DNA of 64,000 bases from NCBI GenBank assembly GCA_020635285.1, contig JACKAB010000010.1, positions 69,375 to 133,374 on the forward strand, read 5' to 3'. Source of the stretch: Ignavibacteriales bacterium. Its GTDB lineage: Bacteria > Bacteroidota > Ignavibacteria > Ignavibacteriales > Melioribacteraceae. Below, one piece after another: positions 46,357-55,653 of the stretch. Position 1 is the stretch's first letter. Every line of letters starts with the position of its first letter. The translations under genes were made by a program, and so were the position numbers. The notes beneath the pieces were generated by a model. That model was not told the origin of the DNA, searched no databases, and saw only the letters and a list, made by a program, of their open reading frames with translations.

Positions 46357-47670
46357 TTGAAAAAAGATAACAATAAAAAAATGAGTTTGTTAGATGCCAT
46401 TTCAATGGCTGTGGGAACCATGATTGGCGCAAGTATATTTTCAATTTTTGGAATTGGGGCAAAAATTGCCGGAAATAATTTACCCGAGGCTTTTATTCTG
46501 TCTGGTCTATTTGCTTTACTTGTTGCTTATTCCTACTCAAAATTGGGAGCAAAAATAATTTCTAATGCGGGTCCCATTGAATTTATATTGCAAGGAATAG
46601 GAGATAATTTAATTACTGGAATGTTGTCAATTTTAATGTGGCTAAGTTATGTTGTTTCCATTTCGTTATTTGCAAAAGGATTTTCCGGTTATCTACTTCC
46701 GTTAATTGGGTTACAAGTTACTCCTTTGGCTTTAGGAATAGTAGAAGTTCTTTTAATTTCTTTATTTACTGCAATAAATACTTTCGGAAGCAAAGCGGTT
46801 GGTGACCTCGAATTTTATATTGTTATAATTAAGCTTTCAATACTTGGAATTTTTATTCTTCTTGGAATTTCACAAATAAATCCGAATTTTATTGTCCCTT
46901 CTTTTAGTAGCACTGGTATAAATGGAATTTTATCAGCAGCTGTTGTTTTCTTTTTATCCTATATGGGTTTCGGGCTAATCACAAATGCTTCGGAAAACAT
47001 AGAAAACCCAAAGAAGAATGTTCCAAAAGCAATCTACATAAGCATTGGTATTGTTATGATTGTTTATGTAGCTGTTTCTTTGGTTGCCGTTGGTAATCTT
47101 TCTATAAATGAACTTATTGGTGCAAAAGAGAATGCACTTGCTGTTGCAGCCAAACCTTTTCTTGGAAATTTTGGGTTCATACTTATTTCAATTGGTGCTT
47201 TATTTTCAATTTCATCTGCCCTGAATGCAACTTTATACGGTGGGGCAAATATTGCATATTCATTAGCAAAAGATGGTGAACTGCCAAAAATTTTTGAAAG
47301 AAAAATATGGTTCAAATCAACTGAGGGACTTTACATCACGGCTATATTAAGCATGATCTTTGTTTTACTTTTTAACATTGATGCCATTGCTTCAATTACT
47401 AGTACAATTTATACTGTTATCTATATTTTTGTTTTAATCTCACACTTTAGAATGACTGATAAGTACGGGGGAAATAAAAGCTTTCTTGTTTTTAATATAA
47501 CTGTCTTAGTTGGGGTTTTTATTGCTTTGATAATTTATCAGTACCAAAGTCAGCCTAGTGCTTTATACGGAACCGGTATTGTTTTCCTTCTAGTATTCAT
47601 AATTGAGTTTATTTACAGATATGTAAAAAAGAGAGAATTTTTAATGGTCCAAAAAAAACACATTAAATAA
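46357..47670 (+). CDS. APC-superfamily amino-acid permease
   Basis: A 437-aa membrane protein with about twelve TM helices and the APC N-terminal signature GTMIGASIFSIFGIG in helix 1 (helix unwinding at the GxxIGxGIF-like site). The C-terminal half has TEGLYITAILSMIFVLLFNI. It probably imports amino acids or polyamines by proton symport, which would fit the proton ATPase upstream. The start is uncertain: TTG at 46357 gives MKKDNNKKMSLLDA, while ATG at 46381 gives MSLLDA. It is 25 bp after the HEAT gene. Confidence 0.88.
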   Translation: MKKDNNKKMSLLDAISMAVGTMIGASIFSIFGIGAKIAGNNLPEAFILSGLFALLVAYSYSKLGAKIISNAGPIEFILQGIGDNLITGMLSILMWLSYVVSISLFAKGFSGYLLPLIGLQVTPLALGIVEVLLISLFTAINTFGSKAVGDLEFYIVIIKLSILGIFILLGISQINPNFIVPSFSSTGINGILSAAVVFFLSYMGFGLITNASENIENPKKNVPKAIYISIGIVMIVYVAVSLVAVGNLSINELIGAKENALAVAAKPFLGNFGFILISIGALFSISSALNATLYGGANIAYSLAKDGELPKIFERKIWFKSTEGLYITAILSMIFVLLFNIDAIASITSTIYTVIYIFVLISHFRMTDKYGGNKSFLVFNITVLVGVFIALIIYQYQSQPSALYGTGIVFLLVFIIEFIYRYVKKREFLMVQKKHIK

Positions 47671-47807
47671 AATACTATATGAGACATCTGAAAAGTTGGA
47701 AATTACTCCGATAAACGGTATTTCATTAATTATAGATTTTTACTTAACAATGACAATATTTCTTGTTGCAACCATATTTATGTTTACGAATTACAAGAAA
47801 TTTTGAG

Positions 47808-47831
47808 CCGAGGGTAAGTAAAATACCTCGG
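47808..47831 (+). terminator. Rho-independent terminator after the permease gene
   Basis: A hairpin with CCGAGG/CCTCGG arms extended by TA/TA pairs around an AGTAAAA loop (one G bulged), followed by GTTTCTCTT. It is placed 138 bp after the permease stop codon. This 310-bp gap (47671-47980) also holds the promoter region of the alcohol dehydrogenase gene; I see nothing else in it. Confidence 0.6.
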
Positions 47832-47980
47832 GTTTCTCTTCAATTGAGCTTTTTACCTTTGGATTTTATTAACTTTAGATGGGTTTCATGCTTTTCTTTC
47901 CTGTATAATAATGCTTATTTTTTAACGTTAATATTTAATTAATAATAAAATATTTTCCCATTAACTTACATGATATCAAA

Positions 47981-49021
47981 ATGAAAGCTGTACGACTAAA
48001 GGGCATCAAACAATTCGAAATAGAAGAAATTCCAAAACCAAAAATAATTCACCCTAATGATGTTTTAATCAAAATAAAAATGGTTGGGGTTTGCGGATCT
48101 GATATTCATTATTACTCAACTGGAAGAATTGGTTCCCAAATAGTACAGTATCCTTTTATTACGGGACATGAAGCAGCTGGAATTGTTGAAGAAGTTGGAA
48201 GAAAAGTTACAAAAGTTAAACCAGGTCAGCGTATCGCAATTGATCCGGCTGTATCTTGCGGCGAGTGCGATCAATGTTTATCTGGCAGAGAACATACCTG
48301 CAGAAAACTTGTCTTTATTGGTGCGCCAAAACAGAAAGAAGGTGCACTGTGTAATTATGTGGTGTTAAAGGAACACAATTGTTTTCCTATCAGCAACAAT
48401 ACTACTTTTGAGCAGGCTGTACTTTCTGAACCTTTGGCAATTGCTGTTTACTCGGTTCATCAATCGAAACCAACGTCTAAAGATAACATTGCAATTCTTG
48501 GTGCCGGACCAATAGGAATGTCAGTATTTCATGTGCTTAGAACACAAACCGTTGGAGATATTTATATCACCGATAGAATAGATGATCGATTGGAGTTCTC
48601 AAAACAATTGAATCCAAAGTATTGCGGAAATCCAAACAAGACCAACATTGTTGAAGATATAAAAAAAATTGAGCCATTAGAAATGGATATAGTTTATGAA
48701 TGCAGCGGTGATTTAGAAGCTTATCAGCATGCAATAGACTTGCTTAAACCTGGCGGACTTCTTGTGATTATTGGAATTCCGGAAGTTGATGAGATTGCTT
48801 TTCCAATTCATGAATTAAGAAGAAAAGAAATTACAATTTTAAATATTCGTCGCCAAGCGAACAGCACCCAAAAAGCTATTGATCTCTTAGAAAGTGGCAA
48901 AATAAAAATTGATAATATGGTCACTCATCATTTTAAAATGGAAACCACCAAAGAAGCTTTTGACTTGGTCTCAAATTATAAAGATGGTGTTATGAAAGCA
49001 ATGATCTCAATTGATTGCTGA
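47981..49021 (+). CDS. Zinc-dependent medium-chain alcohol/sorbitol-type dehydrogenase
   Basis: A 346-aa NAD-dependent MDR dehydrogenase. Catalytic zinc ligands are Cys38 (GVCGSDIHYY), His63 and Glu64 (TGHEAAG); structural zinc ligands are Cys93, Cys96, Cys99 and Cys107. The Rossmann motif is GAGPIGMSV. The DIHYY motif and length place it near sorbitol/xylitol or threonine dehydrogenases. The substrate is probably a polyol. It is not linked to a transporter or kinase gene, so the pathway is unclear. Confidence 0.9.
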   Translation: MKAVRLKGIKQFEIEEIPKPKIIHPNDVLIKIKMVGVCGSDIHYYSTGRIGSQIVQYPFITGHEAAGIVEEVGRKVTKVKPGQRIAIDPAVSCGECDQCLSGREHTCRKLVFIGAPKQKEGALCNYVVLKEHNCFPISNNTTFEQAVLSEPLAIAVYSVHQSKPTSKDNIAILGAGPIGMSVFHVLRTQTVGDIYITDRIDDRLEFSKQLNPKYCGNPNKTNIVEDIKKIEPLEMDIVYECSGDLEAYQHAIDLLKPGGLLVIIGIPEVDEIAFPIHELRRKEITILNIRRQANSTQKAIDLLESGKIKIDNMVTHHFKMETTKEAFDLVSNYKDGVMKAMISIDC

Positions 49022-49198
49022 TGTTGATGGTTTTGATTTTCCATATCTTGATTTCCCATAAGAACCAAAGCAATACACAATTAACATTTTATTATTGAGG
49101 TTATAATTAAGAATTCCATCCAGCAAAGAATAAAATATTTTATCTTATTTTTGTAACTTAAAATCCAAATCATATAAATTTAGAACGAAAGGTAACTT

Positions 49199-49972
49199 AT
49201 GAAAACTCTTAAATTAATATCATGGAACGTTAATGGAATTCGTGCGGTTGCAAAAAAAGGATTTCATGATTGGTTTAAAAGTGAAAACCCAGATATACTT
49301 TGTCTTCAAGAAACAAAGGCTTGGGAAGAACAGCTTGATGAATCATTAACTAATGTAGAAGGTTATCATTCATATTTTTCACAAGCGTATAAAAAGGGTT
49401 ATAGTGGAACTGTAATCTATACAAAAGAAAAACCAATAGATGAAAAGCATGGGATTGGAATTGAAGAATTTGACAAAGAAGGACGATTTGTAATTGCAGA
49501 ATTTAAAGAATTTATTTTGTTCAATATCTATTATCCAAACGGAAAAGCAAGGGCCGAAAGATTAAAATATAAAATGGATTTTTATGAAGCCTTTCAAAAA
49601 TATTCTGTTGACCTTTTAAAGAAAGGTAAAAAAATAATTGTTTGCGGAGATGTAAATACAGCTCACAAAGAAATTGATTTAGCACGGCCAAAAGAAAACT
49701 CCAAAGTTTCCGGATTTTTACCCGAAGAACGTGAATGGATGGATAGATTTTTTGCAGAAGGATTTATTGATACGCTTAGAATGTTTAATGATAAACCGGA
49801 AGTTTATACTTGGTGGGATCAAATTTCAAGAGCTAGAGACAGAAACGTTGGCTGGAGAATTGATTACTTTTTTATCAGCGAAAACCTTAAAAAAAATATT
49901 GTTAATGCATTTACAATGCCCGATGTTATGGGCTCAGATCATTGTCCGGTTGGAATTGAAATTAAATTTTGA
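49199..49972 (+). CDS. xth: Exodeoxyribonuclease III (AP endonuclease family)
   Basis: A 257-aa Mg-dependent nuclease acting at abasic sites and 3' ends in base-excision repair. Conserved residues of the exonuclease III family are present: Asn10 (SWNVNGIRA), Glu38 (CLQETKAW), GDVNTAHKEIDLARP near 145-160, and the catalytic Asp-His pair in GSDHCPVGIEI. It is nearer the ExoA/Xth type than APE2. A likely ribosome site (GAAAGGTAA) is just before the ATG. The gene is single, convergent with the hydrolase gene at 50.0 kb. Confidence 0.95.
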   Translation: MKTLKLISWNVNGIRAVAKKGFHDWFKSENPDILCLQETKAWEEQLDESLTNVEGYHSYFSQAYKKGYSGTVIYTKEKPIDEKHGIGIEEFDKEGRFVIAEFKEFILFNIYYPNGKARAERLKYKMDFYEAFQKYSVDLLKKGKKIIVCGDVNTAHKEIDLARPKENSKVSGFLPEEREWMDRFFAEGFIDTLRMFNDKPEVYTWWDQISRARDRNVGWRIDYFFISENLKKNIVNAFTMPDVMGSDHCPVGIEIKF

Positions 49973-50000
49973 TTTATGAATTTTAAACTAACTAAATAAT

Positions 50001-51173
50001 TTAGACTAAAAAAGAAGACGCCAATCCAAAAATATTTTCAAAATTTACATTGACTATTTCTCTTTGGTTTTTATCAACCGGGAACGGCGTTTCGTGTGAA
50101 TAGTTATATGGGAAGTCTGTTATCATAGTTCTTATTGGAATTTTTTTCTGAGATCCATTTAGGGTATTAATTACTGATTCCGGCGGTACAACTTTATCTT
50201 TAATTAATGATATTGCAAATATTTTATCTTTCAGTTCCAGCAACCTTTCTTCTCTAATATTTCTTAATCCGTATTGAGATAACAAACTTTTAAAATATTT
50301 TATTTCAGGCAATAAAGATCTGTTTATTTTTCCTTTATTCAGATAATCATCAAAGAGTTTGAAAAACTTGTGCATTGATTTATATGCCTCGCTATCCAAA
50401 ATTGCTTTAGCTACCGGAAACATTATATCAAAAGTTGGTCCGCCGCAGAATATAAACAGTTTTGATTTATCAAAATAATTACTCGGATTTGCCATTAGCA
50501 AAACTTCAGCAAGCAAGGCACCGATTGAATATCCGAAAAAATTGATTGAGGCATCATCATAAATATATTTATTATTGCCTGCTCTAATTTCAGCAACAAG
50601 ATCTGTTACATCTGAAAAAGTTTGAAATCCTGAGGTGAAAAATCTTGATGGTTTACTGTGAAGTCTTGAACTTAATGCCGCATTTGCAAAAGTAGAATTT
50701 TCAATTCCGTTAAATTTACTAATTCTATACTCTGACATTTTTTTCATTAACCTTGGATTGCTCCAATTGCCTGGTGCTCGGTTCATATGAAACGCAATTG
50801 GGAAAAGTATAACCGCTTTACCGGTTGATTTATGAAGTTTTAATGCCCATGGAAGGTATTTATCCCATAGTCTTTCATTAAGGCCATGAAATAAAAATAT
50901 CACGTCTTTTGCTCGTTTATCTGAATCACTTTTAACAACGATATAATTGAAATTATTATTCTCTTCAACTTGTAAATCATCTTCTTTAGAGAATATTTCT
51001 TTTTCTAAAGCTGATTCATTATAACCATTTGAGAAATCAATTTTATTATCTTCATTAGTTTTAGAATAAAATTTCTCATTGCATATAACAGAATTAAATT
51101 CCTTAAGTTCAATTCGTGTAGTTCTAATATCAAAAAGATTTCTTAAATATGTATTTTGATCAAAGTAATCCAA
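50001..51173 (-). CDS. DUF6051 alpha/beta-hydrolase-like protein
   Basis: A 390-aa protein with an alpha/beta-hydrolase core: oxyanion region FLFHGLNERLWDKYL near 119-133, then the nucleophile elbow FGYSIGALLAEVLL near 218-231 (G-x-S-x-G). A late acid/His pair is plausible near IKDKVVPPE and YSHETPFP. There is no signal peptide. I place it in the DUF6051 family, whose function is unknown. It starts directly after the MerR gene stop codon, so the two are co-transcribed and the MerR regulator probably controls it. Confidence 0.75.
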   Translation of the reverse strand: MDYFDQNTYLRNLFDIRTTRIELKEFNSVICNEKFYSKTNEDNKIDFSNGYNESALEKEIFSKEDDLQVEENNNFNYIVVKSDSDKRAKDVIFLFHGLNERLWDKYLPWALKLHKSTGKAVILFPIAFHMNRAPGNWSNPRLMKKMSEYRISKFNGIENSTFANAALSSRLHSKPSRFFTSGFQTFSDVTDLVAEIRAGNNKYIYDDASINFFGYSIGALLAEVLLMANPSNYFDKSKLFIFCGGPTFDIMFPVAKAILDSEAYKSMHKFFKLFDDYLNKGKINRSLLPEIKYFKSLLSQYGLRNIREERLLELKDKIFAISLIKDKVVPPESVINTLNGSQKKIPIRTMITDFPYNYSHETPFPVDKNQREIVNVNFENIFGLASSFLV

Positions 51174-51893
51174 TTATTCGTCCTTGGTTTTTGATTTTAC
51201 TTTTTTACTTTTTGTATTCTTTGTTTTAATTCCTTTAATTTCTTTTTGCTTTGTCTTAAGCAAACTTTCCCATCTGGCAATTCCTTCTTTAAGCATATTC
51301 ATTTTTGAAAACAACTGAATTATTGCACTATTCATAGCTTCAAGACGCTCTTCTGTTTCGTTTTGCGGGTAATGGTTAATATTGTTGCTAATTAAAAGAA
51401 AATCTCTAAAGTAATCTGATATAGTTTTTATTTCTTCTAACGAATAATTAAAAAGCTGCAAATCTTTTATAAGCTTACACATGTAAACATAAATTTGAGA
51501 ATAAAGTCTAAAACCACCGGCGCTTCTTAATTCGGATTCAATTATTCCCTTTTCTTCCCAGTGCTTAATAGTTCTTGGACTAACTCCAACTTGCTCTGCA
51601 AGGCTACTAATGGTTATAAATTGCTCCATCTTTTTCTCTTCCTGCTGAATGATGGAATTAGTCGGCAATCCAATCTTCTTAACTATTTTTTGAATTTCGG
51701 GTAAAGCATACCCTAAATCCATTAAAGATTTCAGCATCACAACTTGCTCAACTGAGCCTTTTGTATAGAATGAAGTTTTATCTTCAGTTATTCCAGCCGG
51801 TTTTAACAAGTTGTTTGTCTCAAATTCATGAAGAGTTTTTTCTGTTATTGCCGTCTCTTTCAAAAAATCTTTTCTCAAAAATATTTTATTCAT
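51174..51893 (-). CDS. Tandem-HTH MerR-family regulator
   Basis: A 239-aa protein with two MerR-type winged-helix units: an N-terminal one (about 5-75, LKETAITEKTLHEFETNNLL) and a second, more canonical one (about 92-165, ISSLAEQVGVSPRTIKHWEE). A Lys-rich tail follows. There is no B12-binding or metal-binding C-domain. MerR proteins activate promoters with long spacers by untwisting DNA. The palindrome at 51923-51938 is 30 bp upstream and is the likely operator. The gene is in an operon with the DUF6051 hydrolase. Confidence 0.82.
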   Translation of the reverse strand: MNKIFLRKDFLKETAITEKTLHEFETNNLLKPAGITEDKTSFYTKGSVEQVVMLKSLMDLGYALPEIQKIVKKIGLPTNSIIQQEEKKMEQFITISSLAEQVGVSPRTIKHWEEKGIIESELRSAGGFRLYSQIYVYMCKLIKDLQLFNYSLEEIKTISDYFRDFLLISNNINHYPQNETEERLEAMNSAIIQLFSKMNMLKEGIARWESLLKTKQKEIKGIKTKNTKSKKVKSKTKDE

Positions 51894-51922
51894 TGTACCT
51901 TAACGTTTACTTTTTATCAACC

Positions 51923-51938
51923 TATACGTTTACGTATA
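51923..51938. promoter_or_regulatory. Palindromic operator upstream of the merR-hydrolase operon
   Basis: TATACGT-TT-ACGTATA, a perfect 7-bp inverted repeat around TT. A direct repeat CGTTTAC also occurs at 51904-51910 and 51928-51934 (24 bp apart). Dyads of this kind between promoter elements are typical MerR operators. This suggests autoregulation of the merR-DUF6051 operon, inferred from position. Confidence 0.55.
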
Positions 51939-52112
51939 CAAACATATAGTATTTAAATTATTGTTGCAAGAAAAAAGTGAAAAAGCGGTAAGGTGTTAGA
52001 AAAAAGTTGAAAAAAATTAAAAATTTTTCATATTTAAAGGTCATTAAGAACGGAAGGAAAAAGAGACATGTGCTTCCTAATGTTTGTAACCGACCATTCA
52101 GTAGCAACTGTA

Positions 52113-54919
52113 CTATTTAGAACTATAAGAATATTCTGCAACTTTATCTTTTCTTCCTTTTGAGGAATAGAAATCAATTATCTTTTGTAATGCATTTTTT
52201 GTGATATAACTTTTTTCTCCTTTGTTTTTCTTAACTATGTTATAACCGTTAACTAATAATCCCTCAGCTTCTAAATCTTTGGATTGTTTAAACAAACTAT
52301 ATCCAAGCTCGCTTTCGGCAAGTCCAATCAACCAATCCTCGTCAATATCGCTTTTTTTAAGAAGTGTTAATTCTTTTCTAATTAATTCTTCTGCTTTTGA
52401 ATATCTGTTTGTTCTGTTATAAAGCTCAGCTAGAGAAACAATTCTTCCTGATCTGTAGGTTGGTCTATATGCAGAAAGTCTATCTAACATTTTTAATGCT
52501 TTTAACATTGCATTTTCTGCTTCTTTGTATTTTCTCTGTTCCATCAAAGCTATACCCAAATTTCCTAATAATGCTGGTGTATAGGGATGGCTTTCACCAA
52601 ACTTTTTCATTGAGGAATTGTAAGCTTCTTCATATAATTTTTCAGCTTCTTCGTATCTTTTTAATCCCATTAGTGTTCCTGCCAAACTACTTTTGCTTGC
52701 CGATACCTCCGGGTGAGTTTCATCATATATTTTTTCTCTGGTTTCTAAAGATTGCCGTGCAAGCGGTTCAGCTTTTTCATAAAGCTCTTGGTTGTAGTAT
52801 AAACGAGAAAGATGGTTTAGAGTATGAGCAACATCAGGGTGATTGTTACCAAAAATTTTAATTCTTGTTTCTAAAGCTTTTTTATAAAGTTTTTCAGCTT
52901 CATCAAACTTTCCTTGATGTCTGTATACACTTGCCAATTCATTTTGTGTTGTTGCTGTTTGAGCATCCAATTCCCCTCTAATTTTAATATATAATTTAAG
53001 AGAGGCAGAATATAAAGAATCACTTTTTTCCAGATTTCCTCTGTCAAACTCTAAAACACCTAAATTGTATAATGCTTCTGCTAGTTGTTCGCTTTCTTTT
53101 CCAAAATTGAGAATAAAGTTTTTTTCTGCTTTTTTATAGTATATATAAGAACTATCAAAATCAGCGATTTGATAAAAATGATTACCGAGGGAACTATATA
53201 ATTCTCCAATTATTATATGATTTGATGGATAATATTTTTCACCTATATTTTTTGCTTTTATAAATATATCTCCAGCTAATTTATATTTTCCATTAAAGCC
53301 ATATGTTTTCCCTAAATTGATCAGTGTTTCAACATAAGTTTCTTTATCAATTGCTTCTAAATTTTTAATTTCATTTATTTTAAGAAATAACTCTTCAGCA
53401 GAATTATATAAACCGAGATTAGTATATACTTTTCCAATTGTGTTTAATAATTGGGATTTTATTTCAGGTTCTTCTTCAAGTCCAACCATCAATCGGGATG
53501 CGCCCCGAGCCAACAATTCTCTGGCAGTAATTGTTTCACCTTTAGATTCATTCGGGTCGGAGACCAAAAAAAGATCCTGTAAAAATGAGGCAACCTGCTC
53601 AGATTTTTTAGCTTCTAAATTTGCCTTGTCTCTTTCTGCCTTTAATTGAATTGTATAAAATAAAATTAATCCATTCACAACAAAGAAGAGTACTGCAGCA
53701 GTAATAACGGCGGCTTTATGACGAATAATAAATTTTTTAGAGGTATAAACAAACGATTCTTTCCGTGCAAGAATGGGTAGCGAATTTAAATATCTTTCAA
53801 TATCGTATGCCAACATTTCGGCGGAAGCATACCTTCTTTCAGGTTCTTTGCGCAATGCCATCATGCAAATATTATCCAAATCGCCAATTAGCACTTTTTT
53901 TAATTTGCTTAATGAAATCTTCCTATTCTGACTTATATCAAAAAGCGCTTTCTTTCTTCTGTCTGCTCATAAGATTTTACTAAGCCGGTACTTGGTTTGT
54001 GAATGCTTTGCTCACAAACAACTTTTTCATATTCTTGGAAAGATCTGGTTTTAAATTCATGTGCAGGTTTGCCGCTTAACAATTTATATAAAATCAATCC
54101 AAGCGAATAAACATCGGTAGATACAGAGATATTACTATTTTTAATTTGTTCTGGTGACGAATATTCCGGTGTCATTAAATTAATCTCAGCTTGGGTAATT
54201 GTTGGCAAATCTTGATTGTTACTTTCTGCACTTAATACTTTCTGAAATTCCAAAATCGAGAAGTTTAATTGTTCCATCATTTTTAATCAGTATGTTGTTT
54301 GGTTTTAAATCTCTATGAATTACCAGGTTATTATGAGCATATTGAACAGCTTCACAAACTTTAATAAATAAATTTAACCGTTGGTTAATTGTCAATTTAT
54401 TCTTATCGCAATATTCATCAATGGGAATTCCATCAACATATTCCATTGTAAAAAATGGGCGTCTATCCTCTGTAACACCGCCATCAAAAAGTCGAGCAAT
54501 ATTTGGATGTTGAAGATTTGCAAGTATTTGCCGTTCATGTTGAAATCTTCTAATAATTGGAATTGTACTTAATCCAGGCTTAATAATTTTGAGTGCAACT
54601 TTTTGTTCAAAAATTCCATCGCATCTTTCGGCTAAAAAACCGAGCCCATTCCGCCTGTAGCAATTTCTTTTATAATTTTGTAAACACCTATTTGCTGTCC
54701 AATAAAATTTATTTTTTCTTCAATGTTAATTATGTCGCTGGCTTTTTTATCTAATACGGGATTTACATTTTCATCAGCTTCAAGGAGTGAGACTACTTCG
54801 TCAAATAGTTTTTTATTATTGCCGCATTTATTTTTAAGGAAGGAGATTCGTTTATCTTTATCAAGCTCAATTGCTTCTTCAAATAATTTCTCAACTTTTT
54901 CCCAATCAGGCTGATTCAT
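52113..54919 (-). CDS. Ser/Thr protein kinase with C-terminal TPR array (frameshifted)
   Basis: About 935 aa after joining four frames. The N-terminus (54919) has the Gly-loop GGMGSVF. After frame changes near 54640, 54255 and 53945 the kinase continues: VALK lysine, IHRDLKPNN (HRD loop), LLDFGIS (DFG) and PEYSSPEQI. A TM segment lies near 53680 (VITAAVLFFVVNGLILF), followed by about ten TPR-like repeats such as PDVAHTLNHLSRLYYNQELY. All catalytic motifs survive, so an active membrane kinase is expected. It follows the sigma gene by 6 bp. Kinase-linked ECF (ECF43-type) systems use phosphorylation to activate the sigma factor. Confidence 0.87.
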
Positions 54920-54925
54920 ACAAAC

Positions 54926-55498
54926 CTAATTTTTCATATTTTTTAATTCGCGAGTTAACCAAGCTCTAGCTAACCGCCAATCTCTGCGAACTGTTGGCAA
55001 TGATTTTTAAGTAAGTACTCCGCAATTTCTTCATGGGTTAAACCAACGAAAAACCAATACTCAATAATTTTACTTTGGCGTTCATTAATTTTTTTTCCAG
55101 TCTATTTAGTGCTTCGTCTAAATCAATAAGCTCATCTGGTTTAATAAAACTTTCACCAAGGTTTTCTGCTAAAGTTATATCAGGAGTTCCGCTTCCTCTT
55201 TTTTGCGCTGCCCTGCTGTTTGCGTAATTAATTAAAATTCTACGCATTGCTTGGCTGGCAATTCCAAAAAATGTGCTCTGTTCTGCCAAGTGACATATTT
55301 CTGATCAACCAATTTAAAATAAGCTTCGTGCACAAGTGAGGTCGCGTTTATTGTGTGTCCTTTTCTTTCGTGTTTTAGTTGATTTTGAGCGATTTTCTGC
55401 AATTCATTATAAACAACCGGAAAAAGAGAGTTTACAACTTCTTTGTTTCCATCCGAAACTTGAATTAATAATTGCGTTACGTCTGTTTTATTTTTCAT
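54926..55498 (-). CDS. ECF43-like RNA polymerase sigma factor (frameshifted)
   Basis: About 190 aa from ATG 55498. Region 2 (VVYNELQKIAQNQLKHERKG, then NATSLVHEAYFKLVDQKYVT) and the AMRRILINYANSRAAQKRG motif are hallmarks of the kinase-associated ECF class. Frame changes near 55262, 55085 and 55005 are followed by conserved region 4 (LNERQSKIIEYWFFVGLTHE, then SLPTVRRDWRLARAWLTREL) ending at 54926-54928. The kinase-TPR gene begins 6 bp later. It is divergent from the cytolysin gene, with a 155-bp shared upstream region, which makes that gene a candidate target. Confidence 0.82.
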
Positions 55499-55513
55499 TT
55501 TTTCAAAATTAAA

Positions 55514-55551
55514 TTATCACTTGTCGTCTTTTTTCTTGCGTATAGTGATAA
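55514..55551. promoter_or_regulatory. Inverted repeat in the sigma/cytolysin intergenic region
   Basis: TTATCACT, a 22-base spacer, AGTGATAA: perfect 8-bp arms at 55514-55521 and 55544-55551. The spacer contains CGTC. It lies between the two divergent starts (55498 and 55654) and may be an operator that coordinates them. No second copy was noticed in the window. Confidence 0.35.
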
Positions 55552-55653
55552 AGGGAAAATTATGACAAAGCGTCTCTTTCGTTTTAAACAACTAGTAAAA
55601 TCTATCTTAAAAAAGAATATAAAAACTTTATAATAATCAATCAATAGGGAAAG

